Source of the DNA: Pseudomonadota bacterium
Lineage (GTDB): Bacteria > Pseudomonadota > Alphaproteobacteria > Rhizobiales > Hyphomicrobiaceae
Assembly: GCA_021816505.1 (NCBI GenBank)
Contig: JAKAXS010000048.1
Location: forward strand, 1 to 11,312
Length of the DNA stretch: 11,312 nt
Reading direction: 5' to 3'
The notes beneath the pieces are model-generated. The model saw nothing but the letters and a program-made list of their open reading frames with translations, had not been told where the DNA came from and ran no database searches. Within the stretch, counting starts at the first letter, position 1. The number at the start of each line of letters is the position of its first letter. Shown here piece by piece: positions 1 through 7,129 of the stretch. The position numbers and the translations under genes are program-made.

Positions 1-920
1 CCTGCCGGCGCCATCCTGTCCGCCTCGTGGCCAATGCCAGGAACCTCGACCAGATGCCAGGCGAACCGCGCTCCGATACGCGCTGCGACGCGGCGCGACC
101 TCTCGAAGTAGAAAAGACCCCGATCGTAACGCGTCTTGCCCTGCGCCGCAGCCGGCGGTTCCTCGCGCAGACCGGCGTAGTTCACGTCGGAGGTGCCCAG
201 AAGCAAAGTGAAATTACAGTTGAACGCATCACGAAGTGTCGCCCGCCCAATCGGTGCGCCACCGAGACCGTAGGGATACATGAACTCATCGTCGGGCAGC
301 ATGTACCAGCCGGGGTTTGCCGAAACGGCGCGGTCGATCATGCGGCACCCGGAGTGCAGCACATAGCGCTGGATGAACTGCGAGCCCGCGCCGTGCCCGA
401 ACAGGCTGAACTTGCGCTGACTGCCGCCGAGCTTCGCGACGGCAATTCTGAAGGCTTCTTCGACGACATGGAACGCCGTCTGACGCCAAGGCTTCTCTTC
501 CAGCGTGCGCTGGCCACGAATGTTGCCGAGATTGTAAGTCCAGGCACCCGGCCATTTCTCCGCGGTAAACTCAGGCACCAACAGGATCGCGCCATAGCGC
601 TCGGCCAGCGGCCGCCACGTATCGTAGTAGTCGAAGGACAGATGCCGATGCGCTTCGCGACGCGTGCCGTGCAGCACGACCCAGATGGGGCTATCCGGCG
701 TCGCCGATTTCGGCCGGTAGCTGTAGACCGTCACGGGGCCGCGCGGAATGCCGTCAACCTCGAACTCTCCCTCGCCGACAGGAATGCCGGCAGACTCGCT
801 GTACCGATCGAACGCAAAGGCGTTCGGCGTCCAGCCGGTCGGCAACGTGGAGGCGGCCAACGCAGTCAACCCGAGCATCAAAAGTCGCGGGAACAATCGG
901 CCAGTCAGTTTCTCGATCAT
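1..920 (-). CDS. Secreted alpha/beta-hydrolase-fold protein (PHB depolymerase/esterase-like), partial, nucleophile Ser replaced by Gly
   Basis: My own translation of the minus strand gives 306 open codons from the ATG at 918-920 to the window edge, so the C-terminus is missing. Residues 1-36 form a signal peptide (basic start, hydrophobic core, A-F-A end), so the product is periplasmic or secreted. The fold is visible as an oxyanion-type VVLHGT (81-86), a nucleophile-elbow strand FSLFGHGAGSQF (171-182), LLLGTSD with a candidate acid Asp245, and GIGHE with a candidate catalytic His298. Relatives carry G-H-S-A-G at the elbow; here the central residue is Gly177 and the nearest Ser is Ser180. The protein may therefore be a pseudo-enzyme, a binding protein, or use a displaced Ser. 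The start lies 11 bp after the stop of the outer-membrane gene, so the two are probably co-transcribed. The Shine-Dalgarno sequence is weak (GAG-like). The substrate cannot be told. Fold assignment is fairly sure; activity is doubtful. Confidence 0.8.
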   Translation of the reverse strand, partial: MIEKLTGRLFPRLLMLGLTALAASTLPTGWTPNAFAFDRYSESAGIPVGEGEFEVDGIPRGPVTVYSYRPKSATPDSPIWVVLHGTRREAHRHLSFDYYDTWRPLAERYGAILLVPEFTAEKWPGAWTYNLGNIRGQRTLEEKPWRQTAFHVVEEAFRIAVAKLGGSQRKFSLFGHGAGSQFIQRYVLHSGCRMIDRAVSANPGWYMLPDDEFMYPYGLGGAPIGRATLRDAFNCNFTLLLGTSDVNYAGLREEPPAAAQGKTRYDRGLFYFERSRRVAARIGARFAWHLVEVPGIGHEADRMAPA

Positions 921-931
921 GGCTCTACTCG

Positions 932-3397
932 TCAAAACTTGATGCGCGTACCGGCATAGCCGATGGTGATGTCGTTCAGTGGGATTGGGCTGGCGAACGA
1001 TGTCGTTGGATTGCAAGGGTTGCCGCGGCAGATGACCCCTTCTGTATCGAAGCGGAAATGCCGGACTCCAAGGTAGACGTCCAACGCAGCCGCGTCGATG
1101 TTCTGGCTTATAGCAGCGCCGACCATCTGCATGCGGCTGTCCGTCACCTCGCGGAACGCAGCCTCGCGCATACCGGTGAGACTGTCGTCGACCTGACCAT
1201 ACTCACCGTACAGAGACGTGTCGCCGATCGCGGAGAATGCGCGCCGCACACCGAATGCGGAGTATAAATAATCGGTCGCGGGCCGATTGGTCACCGGACC
1301 GGCAATGCCAACGGTGTTTTCACCGAACGTCGTTTGCTGAGAGGTGCTTTCACCAGAGAAGGTCCGATGGACATAGGCGACCGTACCGAAAAGGCCGGAC
1401 GGCATGTGCAGCAAGCTAGCCGAACCCTTCCACTCCTCGCGATCCCGACGCCCCGGCTGACCCCCGATATCCCGATCATTCAGCCAGCCGGCACCGAAGC
1501 GCCATTTCCAGTCGTTGTAGGTCAGTTCGTGCTCGACGGAGGCATCGACGAAATCATTCTCACCCCAGGCTATAGCAGCATTGAAGTTTCCAAATTGCGT
1601 GCTGAGCCTCGGAGCGTCGTAGCGCACGACGTTCCTGCGCAGAGTATCGACTGAGCCCCCCGCGGCGAACTCATCGAGTGTCGTCGTGAATGCACCACTG
1701 ATGACGAGCGTCTCTTCTCCGGACAGCTCGGGACGATCCGCCCTACGCATGAAGAGGTTGCCGCCCATGGTCGCGATGTTGGCGGCACCGGGCATGATGC
1801 CGCCGACGTCCTTCAGGATGATGTCGTCAGTCGCCGGTGAGGTCAGTCCAACGTGGACGGTGCCGAGCAGGTTACTGCGCAGCCACCAAGCCGAATGACG
1901 CAAATCAAGCTTGCCCTCGCCATTGTCGTCGAGTTGGCTCACATCGTTGGCCGCCGTATCATCCAAGCCGACGGATAGAAAGTATCCGGCGCTCCAACCT
2001 CTTGCGATTTTGGCGCCGCCGCGAAACTCGAGTCTCGAGCGAGCAGACGTGTTATCGACGATGTAGACGTCCTGCTCCTCGCCATCGTCCCAGGCCATCA
2101 GCATCCGATTGATAGAACCGGACACATCAAGGGTGAGCTTCTCGTTGCCTTTACGCGCCGCCGTCTCCTCCAGCGCTGCAATACGTTCCTCCACCTCGGT
2201 CATCGTTGCGGGCTCAGCCGTCGAAGACACGGGCGTCAGACCGCGCTCGTCGGCGAACGTGTTTTCCAGCAGGAACGTCAGGCCCAGCGAGCCGCCGTAG
2301 AAGTATGTGTCGCCATCGGCGCGCAGGTTTCTATCATCCAGATCCGCTGAGCTTGCGTAGTGCGTGACGGCTTCGCTGACGTTGTTGAGCCACAGGAAGT
2401 GGCCTGTTGCGGAGAGCAGTACGCCTTCAGCAAGCTTAAGCTCGACACGCGGATTGAACTCGATGCCCTGCGCAAAGACATCCCCGCTCAACGAGCGGTC
2501 GTAGCTGCGCAGATCCGGCCGCAGCTCGGAAACGAAGGTTCGGCGCTGATCGATGAAATTGTTGAACAAGCCAGCCTTCACGCTGCCGCCGACGCGCACG
2601 CTGTCGCCGAGATCGAACATGTGCGCCAGACCGACCTGTATGCCGAGCAGGCGGTTATCGCTGCGGATACTCACATGGTCTCGCCCTGCACCGACTGGCG
2701 GGATGGAGCCCTCATCGATTGCCGTGGCGTTGAAATCCTCGCCAAAGTTGATGCCGCGCGCGCCGATCAGGAAACCTGGAAGGCCGAACGGCTGCAGCAG
2801 ATTTGCCTCCGCCCCGTAAAGCCTGGTCTGATGAAACACAGCCATGCCGTCGATATTGTCGGAGGCCGTTAGGACCGGGATATCCGCTCCGGGCAGGCCC
2901 TCATAAACCGCATCCGTATCGAATGCTGCGGCTGCCGCACCAAAGCCGAATTTTCTGATCTCTTGTCCGATAGGATCCAAGTAGAAGCCCGAGATCTCGA
3001 CGGGCTGGTCGAAAAACTCAGCCTTGAGCGTGGCGCGGACGCCCGCCGTGAACTCATTGCTGTTCAGCTCGGACGAGTCAAAGCGAGCAAAGCTCGTCCC
3101 GGTTTCTCCCTGCTTCGTGAAGGGCACGTCGGTCAGATCTTTGCGGCGCAACAGCAAGCCTTCGATCGTCAGAACGCCGCGATCGGATTTGCGGACTTCG
3201 AGATTGCCGCCTTGCTCCTCACTGGACCGGGCAGCGCCCGCATCTTCCAAAGGCTCATCGCTCGTATCGTCGCCTCCGTCCGCGCGCGCGGCCGGCATGG
3301 TCAGCACCAAGCACGAAACGCCGAGGCACAGCGCCGCGATGAGGCGCTTCAACAGTCCACCACGAACGCGCGATGGCCCCCGCTCTTCCCCTGACAT
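932..3397 (-). CDS. Large outer-membrane protein: BBP7-like beta-barrel module joined to an alphaproteobacterial porin module
   Basis: 821 residues from the ATG at 3395-3397. I chose this over the upstream TTG at 3410-3412 because GGGGAG lies 5 nt before the ATG. A signal peptide ends at A-A-R-A (about residue 39). Residues 72-380 are rich in alternating beta-strand segments (for example QTRLYGAEANL, FLIGARGINFGEDFN, IRSDNRLLGIQVG, VKAGLFNN), a pattern I associate with the BBP7 barrel family. A short coiled coil, TEVEERIAALEETAARKGN (about 400-418), follows. Then comes a module typical of alphaproteobacterial porins (KLTLDVSGSINRMLMAWDDGEE, VYIVDNTSARSRLEF), ending in the aromatic C-terminus TRIKF recognised by the Bam machinery. 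Such porins are usually about half this length, so a fused double-barrel layout is likely. It is expected in the outer membrane; the solute is unknown. The secreted hydrolase-fold gene follows after 11 bp. Confidence 0.82.
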   Translation of the reverse strand: MSGEERGPSRVRGGLLKRLIAALCLGVSCLVLTMPAARADGGDDTSDEPLEDAGAARSSEEQGGNLEVRKSDRGVLTIEGLLLRRKDLTDVPFTKQGETGTSFARFDSSELNSNEFTAGVRATLKAEFFDQPVEISGFYLDPIGQEIRKFGFGAAAAAFDTDAVYEGLPGADIPVLTASDNIDGMAVFHQTRLYGAEANLLQPFGLPGFLIGARGINFGEDFNATAIDEGSIPPVGAGRDHVSIRSDNRLLGIQVGLAHMFDLGDSVRVGGSVKAGLFNNFIDQRRTFVSELRPDLRSYDRSLSGDVFAQGIEFNPRVELKLAEGVLLSATGHFLWLNNVSEAVTHYASSADLDDRNLRADGDTYFYGGSLGLTFLLENTFADERGLTPVSSTAEPATMTEVEERIAALEETAARKGNEKLTLDVSGSINRMLMAWDDGEEQDVYIVDNTSARSRLEFRGGAKIARGWSAGYFLSVGLDDTAANDVSQLDDNGEGKLDLRHSAWWLRSNLLGTVHVGLTSPATDDIILKDVGGIMPGAANIATMGGNLFMRRADRPELSGEETLVISGAFTTTLDEFAAGGSVDTLRRNVVRYDAPRLSTQFGNFNAAIAWGENDFVDASVEHELTYNDWKWRFGAGWLNDRDIGGQPGRRDREEWKGSASLLHMPSGLFGTVAYVHRTFSGESTSQQTTFGENTVGIAGPVTNRPATDYLYSAFGVRRAFSAIGDTSLYGEYGQVDDSLTGMREAAFREVTDSRMQMVGAAISQNIDAAALDVYLGVRHFRFDTEGVICRGNPCNPTTSFASPIPLNDITIGYAGTRIKF

Positions 3398-3402
3398 ACT
3401 CA

Positions 3403-3447
3403 CTCCCCACAACGTCGAGATCGGCGGCTTGATGCCGCTTGTTGTGG
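3403..3447 (-). promoter_or_regulatory. Nested 5'-leader hairpin reaching into the ribosome-binding site of the outer-membrane gene
   Basis: In the minus-strand leader, CCACAAC (3441-3447) can pair with GTTGTGG (3407-3413), a perfect 7-bp stem. It encloses a second hairpin, GCGGC (3434-3438) with GCCGC (3424-3428), around a 5-nt loop. The 3' arm of the outer stem covers the first two G of the Shine-Dalgarno GGGGAG (3403-3408), 5 nt from the ATG. Folding could reduce ribosome access. Pairing is seen in the sequence; a regulatory role is inference. Confidence 0.4.
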
Positions 3448-3525
3448 TCAGTTTGACGCGGGGGGAGATTCAATCCATTCGAATTAGCGGAACGATCGAT
3501 CAGTATTTTGCGACCGCAGCACGAA

Positions 3526-3535
3526 TTCAATTGAA
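3526..3535. repeat. 10-bp perfect palindrome TTCAATTGAA upstream of the outer-membrane gene
   Basis: TTCAATTGAA reads identically on both strands and lies about 130 bp before the outer-membrane ATG in an AT-rich patch. It could be half of a LysR-type operator, because LysR-family sites are AT-rich interrupted dyads and the lysR gene is adjacent. That role is inference; a single 10-bp palindrome can occur by chance. Confidence 0.3.
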
Positions 3536-3608
3536 ATTTCAGATAGTTGTCCCGACACCAGATTGTCAGATGGAGACGTTGAATACCAAGGCTTGTGACG
3601 TCGCTGCA

Positions 3609-4562
3609 TCACTTTTCTGAGGCGCTCTCATTTTCTAGCAGCTCTGTCGAGGCAAAATTCTCGCTACTGCGCCGCTTGAAGTCCTCGATGGACATGCGGA
3701 TGCATTGAATGAGCCGTTGAGCGTTCGCCGACAGCTTGTGGCCGCGATGGTGAATATAGCCGAATGAGATCCAGCGCTGCGGCTCGAGGGGGCGCATGGC
3801 AACGTTGCTGACATCAAGCCCCCGCGCACTCAGCCGATCGAAGAATGCGATGCCGGCGCCGTCGCTGGCCATCTGGAAGGCCATCAGCGACGATCTCGTT
3901 TCCATCAGATATCGACCGGTCTCACCACCGGCGCGCAGAAAGTCGCTGAGCTGTTGGCGCCAGAGTTGGTCGGGCCAAAGCACCACCAGTTCTTCATCCG
4001 CAAGATCGGCGGCCGTGATCCTTTCCTTTTTGGCGAGCCGGTGATCCTTTGTCATGACCGCCTCTACACGGACCCTGAAGAGGGGCCTGTTTTCGACTTC
4101 GACGAGCGGGTGCTTCACCGGCAAGGACGCGACGGCAAGATCGAAGGTGCGCATGCCGACGAGGTTATCGAGATCAAGGCGTGACAGCACGTCGATGCGA
4201 CAGCGCAGCCGCGGGTTCTCTTCGCGCATGCGTGCAATTGCAGGCGAGATGAGGCCTTGCGCGATGCGCGGCGTGGTCAGAACCTTCAGCTGTTTGTCGC
4301 TGGTTTGAATGTCCTTCGCGATCTGCGGGATCTCCTCCATCCCCGCCAGAATGTGCCGTGTCGCAGCGTAGAAGGCCGAGCCCTTCTCGGTCACGCGCAA
4401 CGCCCTCTTCGAACGATCGAAGAGTAGGAGGTCCAGTTCGTCCTCCAGCATGGAGATCAGGCGGCTTACGGCAGGCTGGCTCAAACCGAGCTCCGTCGAG
4501 GCCACCGAAAGCGACCCATTTTCGACGATCAGCCGAAATGCGCGTAACGCCTTTAGATTCAT
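3609..4562 (-). CDS. LysR-family transcriptional regulator, coupled to maeB
   Basis: 317 residues, a normal length for the family. Residues 1-60 form the winged helix-turn-helix DNA-binding domain: LRAFRLIVENGSLSVASTEL, then GLSQPAVSRLISMLEDEL and LLFDRSKRALRVTEKG, the classic LysR pattern. About residues 90-295 form the periplasmic-binding-protein-like effector domain, which binds a small, often acidic, metabolite. The ATG overlaps the maeB stop as ATGA (4559-4562), and no strong Shine-Dalgarno sequence precedes it, so translation probably depends on ribosomes finishing maeB. Cytoplasmic. Candidate targets are its own maeB-lysR operon, the divergent dctA, and the outer-membrane gene just downstream. 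The effector is not evident from sequence; a C4-dicarboxylate or related acid is a guess from context. Family assignment is near certain. Confidence 0.95.
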   Translation of the reverse strand: MNLKALRAFRLIVENGSLSVASTELGLSQPAVSRLISMLEDELDLLLFDRSKRALRVTEKGSAFYAATRHILAGMEEIPQIAKDIQTSDKQLKVLTTPRIAQGLISPAIARMREENPRLRCRIDVLSRLDLDNLVGMRTFDLAVASLPVKHPLVEVENRPLFRVRVEAVMTKDHRLAKKERITAADLADEELVVLWPDQLWRQQLSDFLRAGGETGRYLMETRSSLMAFQMASDGAGIAFFDRLSARGLDVSNVAMRPLEPQRWISFGYIHHRGHKLSANAQRLIQCIRMSIEDFKRRSSENFASTELLENESASEK

Positions 4563-6886
4563 GTCTGTGTGCCTGACCGGACCTGACGTGGCTGGGCTTC
4601 GGCTATGGATGATGACGTCGCCACGCCGGCCTGCACCGCAGCCAGCGCCGTCATGTTGACGATGCGGCGAACGGTGGCCGTGGGCTCGAGAATATGGGCA
4701 GGACGCGCGGTGCCCAGCAACATCGGTCCGATGGTTATCCCTTTGCTCACCGCAACCTTGAGCAGGTTGTAGGCGATATTGGCTGCGTCGACGCTCGGCA
4801 TGATCAGCAGATTAGCGTCTTTGGTCAGTCGTGACGATGGAAACACCTGGCTAAGTAAACGGTTCGAGATTGCAGCATCGCCTTGCATTTCGCCTTCGAT
4901 CGACAGGGCGGGATCTATTGCGCAGATCTCCGGGAGCGCGTCCCGCATCACGTGGGCGGCAGTGGCATCGGAACTTCCGAAGCTCGAATGGGACAGCAGT
5001 GCTACGCTCGGGACAAGGCCAAAGCGCCTGACCTCCTCGGCAGCAAGGAGTGTCATCTCGACGATTTGCTCCTTGCTGGGATTGCGGTTGACATAGGTGT
5101 CGCAAATGAACAGCTGCCGGTCCGGCAGCATCAGCATATTCAATGCCGCCAGCGTCGTGATGCCCGGCCGGGTGCCGATAGCCTGCCGAACGTAGTGAAG
5201 GTGCTCGTCGAACGTTCCCCGCATGCCGCAGATCATCGCATCGGCATAGCCGTTGCGGACGTGCATGGCTGCGATCAGCGTATGCCGACTTCGCATCTCC
5301 TCGGCGGCCATCGCCGGCGTCACGCCGCTCCGCTTCGTCAGCTCGTAATAAGCGCGCTCGATATCGCGATGCTGATGATGCGAGATGCCGTGCACGATCT
5401 GGCAGTCGATCCCCGGTTTGAGCCGCAGCCCGAGAGACTGCATGCGGTGCTTGATTACATGGTCACGCCCCACAAGCACGGGAATGGCCAGTTGCTCGTC
5501 GGCAATGATTTGCGCAGCGCTCAGCACGCGTTCGTCCTCGCCCTCAGCGAAGATGACGCGTCGCGGCTCTCGTCGGGCCGCCTCGAGAACGGGCTTCATG
5601 CTCGGCCCTGAGTGATAGACGTTCTGCGCCACGCGGTCCCGATAGGCACGAATGTCGGCAATCGGCGATGTCGCAACGCCCGAAGCCATCGCCGCCTCAG
5701 CGACGGCAGGGGCGACACGTTCCATCAGGCGCGGGTCGAAGGGCTTGGGTATGAGATACTCGGGCCCGAAGCTCAGCTGCTCCGCGCCGTAGGCATTGGC
5801 GACGACGTCAGACGTTTCGGCGTGCGCCAAGTCCGCAATGGCACGCACGGCAGCAATCTTCATCTCGTCGGTTATGCGCCGCGCACCGACATCGAGCGCA
5901 CCGCGGAAAATGAAGGGGAAACAGAGGACGTTATTGACCTGATTGGGGTAGTCGGACCGGCCTGTGCAGATCAGCGCGTCGGGGCGGACCGCCTTCGCCA
6001 GTTCGGGCCGGATCTCCGGCTCGGGGTTCGCCAAGGCCATGACGATCGGATTGACGGCCATGTCTTTCAGCATCTCGGGCTTCAGCACACCGCCCGCCGA
6101 AAGCCCCAGGAAGATGTCGGCCCCGACCAGGATCTCCGCAAGCGATCTCGCCGGCGTGTCCTGGGCAAACCGGCTCTTGTACTCGTCCATCAACTCCGTT
6201 CGGCCGAGATAGACCACGCCCTTGATATCGGAAATCGTGACGTTTTCCCGTTTCAGCCCGAGGCCAACGAGCAGATCGAGGCAGGCCAGGGCGGCCGCGC
6301 CCGCGCCCGACGTTGCAAGCGTCGCGTCTTCGATGCGCTTGCCCACGAGTTTCAAGGCATTCAGCACCGCCGCCGCCACGATGATGGCGGTCCCGTGCTG
6401 GTCATCGTGAAAAACCGGAATGTTCATGCGCTCGCGCAGCTTCTTCTCGACGATGAAGCATTCCGGCGCCTTGATGTCCTCCAGGTTGATCCCGCCGAAC
6501 GTCGGCTCCAGGGCCGCGATGATCTCCACCAGCTTATCGGGATCCTTTTCCGAAATTTCGATATCGAACACGTCGATACCGGCGAACTTCTTGAAGAGGC
6601 AGCCCTTGCCCTCCATCACCGGCTTGCTGGCGAGCGGGCCGATATCGCCCAATCCCAGTACCGCCGTGCCGTTGGTGACGACGCCGACCAGATTGGAGCG
6701 CGATGTGAGCGTCGCCGCCTGCGCCGGATCGTCGGCAATCGCCTGGCACGCGAACGCCACACCCGGTGAATAGGCCAGCGAAAGATCGAGCTGGTTGGTC
6801 AGGGGCTTTGTCGGTGTGACGGAAATTTTCCCGGGAGAAGGAAGGCGATGATAGTCAAGAGCGGCCTCACGAAGCTTGTCGTCCAT
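4559..6886 (-). CDS. maeB: NADP-type malic enzyme with phosphotransacetylase-like C-terminal domain (MaeB)
   Basis: Catalyses oxidative decarboxylation of malate to pyruvate, CO2 and reduced cofactor in the cytoplasm, linking the TCA cycle to acetyl-CoA and gluconeogenesis. 775 residues from the ATG at 6884-6886, chosen over an upstream start at 6958 because GGGAGGG lies 7 nt before it; the length then matches MaeB. The malic domain shows YSPGVA (Tyr39), VVTNGTAVLGLGDIG (from about 69), EGKGCLFKKFAGIDVFDIE, EDIKAPECF (136-144) and FHDDQHGTA (159-167). The NAD(P) domain has a GAGAAA turn (194-199) and NPEPE (287-291). From about residue 436 the PTA-like domain follows (RRVIFAEGEDERVL, ALLSHSSFGSS, EGEMQGDAA). 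In studied MaeB proteins this domain lacks PTA activity and serves oligomerisation and acetyl-CoA control. Cofactor preference cannot be read with certainty. It overlaps lysR and is divergent from dctA. Confidence 0.97.
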   Translation of the reverse strand: MDDKLREAALDYHRLPSPGKISVTPTKPLTNQLDLSLAYSPGVAFACQAIADDPAQAATLTSRSNLVGVVTNGTAVLGLGDIGPLASKPVMEGKGCLFKKFAGIDVFDIEISEKDPDKLVEIIAALEPTFGGINLEDIKAPECFIVEKKLRERMNIPVFHDDQHGTAIIVAAAVLNALKLVGKRIEDATLATSGAGAAALACLDLLVGLGLKRENVTISDIKGVVYLGRTELMDEYKSRFAQDTPARSLAEILVGADIFLGLSAGGVLKPEMLKDMAVNPIVMALANPEPEIRPELAKAVRPDALICTGRSDYPNQVNNVLCFPFIFRGALDVGARRITDEMKIAAVRAIADLAHAETSDVVANAYGAEQLSFGPEYLIPKPFDPRLMERVAPAVAEAAMASGVATSPIADIRAYRDRVAQNVYHSGPSMKPVLEAARREPRRVIFAEGEDERVLSAAQIIADEQLAIPVLVGRDHVIKHRMQSLGLRLKPGIDCQIVHGISHHQHRDIERAYYELTKRSGVTPAMAAEEMRSRHTLIAAMHVRNGYADAMICGMRGTFDEHLHYVRQAIGTRPGITTLAALNMLMLPDRQLFICDTYVNRNPSKEQIVEMTLLAAEEVRRFGLVPSVALLSHSSFGSSDATAAHVMRDALPEICAIDPALSIEGEMQGDAAISNRLLSQVFPSSRLTKDANLLIMPSVDAANIAYNLLKVAVSKGITIGPMLLGTARPAHILEPTATVRRIVNMTALAAVQAGVATSSSIAEAQPRQVRSGTQT

Positions 6887-6893
6887 CGCTTTT

Positions 6894-6900
6894 CCCTCCC
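6894..6900 (-). promoter_or_regulatory. Ribosome-binding site of maeB
   Basis: GGGAGGG on the minus strand, 7 nt before the ATG at 6886. It is the strongest Shine-Dalgarno match near the gene and decides the start: the extra 24 codons that stay open upstream (to 6958) would place the ribosome-binding site inside the gene and do not resemble malic enzyme. Confidence 0.75.
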
Positions 6901-6996
6901 GCCAGCATTGCGCGTCGACGTGTAGGGATCGTTTCAGCTTCGTCGTGCCGTTGGTCAAGCGCGGCCTGCCGCTCGAAGCAAATTAGAACCCAACCG

Positions 6997-7020
6997 TTGC
7001 GATCCGCTGATGAGTCGCAA
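6997..7020. repeat. Interrupted dyad TTGCGA-N12-TCGCAA
   Basis: Arms at 6997-7002 and 7015-7020 are exact reverse complements, giving a 24-bp dyad near the midpoint between maeB and dctA, a usual place for a shared operator. A 6-bp match with a free spacer is not rare in 243 bp, so this is only a candidate protein-binding site. Confidence 0.3.
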
Positions 7021-7034
7021 AACGTACCGCATGG

Positions 7035-7050
7035 ATCGCGAGCTATCGCG
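7035..7050. repeat. ATCGCG direct repeat, one helical turn apart, containing dyad CGCGA-N4-TCGCG
   Basis: ATCGCG occurs at 7035-7040 and again at 7045-7050, spaced 10 bp start to start, so both copies face the same side of the helix. The same bases form the dyad CGCGA (7037-7041) with TCGCG (7046-7050). It lies about 80 bp upstream of the dctA start and could bind a regulator. This is inference from position and symmetry only. Confidence 0.28.
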
Positions 7051-7129
7051 TGCGGAGCGAAAGAATTCGCTTTTCGATCACCCCTGAGCCGTGTGAGCTA
7101 ACGAAAAAACGTCCTCGGGGAGACGCACC

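Larger units (their letters stand above)
3398..3608 (-). promoter_or_regulatory. Leader and probable promoter region of the outer-membrane gene
   Basis: This 211-bp non-coding stretch separates the lysR stop from the outer-membrane start. It is AT-richer than the flanking genes, especially around 3480-3545. It holds the palindrome TTCAATTGAA (3526-3535) and the leader hairpin near the start codon. One weak sigma-70-like pair on the minus strand is TTGAAT, 17 nt, AATACT, which I do not consider convincing. I see no clear intrinsic terminator after lysR, so read-through from maeB-lysR is possible. Confidence 0.45.
6887..7129. promoter_or_regulatory. Divergent control region between maeB and dctA
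   Basis: The 243 bp between the two start codons must hold promoters for both genes. I looked for a sigma-54 element (TGGCAC-N5-TTGC), because rhizobial dctA is controlled by DctB/DctD and sigma-54, and found none on either strand. No convincing sigma-70 pair stands out. Two interrupted dyads lie in the middle (6997-7020 and 7037-7050). The dctA ribosome-binding site is GGGGAGA (7117-7123), 6 nt before the ATG. Confidence 0.6.

Noticed and set aside
27..959. Plus-strand open frame of 310 codons at the left edge
   Set aside because: It lies antisense to the secreted hydrolase-fold gene, whose minus-strand translation shows a signal peptide and fold motifs. The plus-strand product is Arg/Ala-rich with no domain, as expected of a GC-rich antisense shadow.
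3398..3412. Upstream TTG start for the outer-membrane gene
   Set aside because: TTG at 3410-3412 would put the Shine-Dalgarno GGGGAG inside the coding region; the ATG at 3397 has it at a 5-nt spacing.
5612..6769. Plus-strand open frame of 385 codons inside maeB
   Set aside because: It is fully antisense to maeB, whose motifs are unmistakable. The product is rich in Arg, Asp and His with no recognisable family.
6887..7129. Sigma-54 promoter and DctD sites upstream of dctA
   Set aside because: I searched both strands for TGGCAC-N5-TTGC and found no acceptable match, so I do not claim the rhizobial DctB/DctD type of control.
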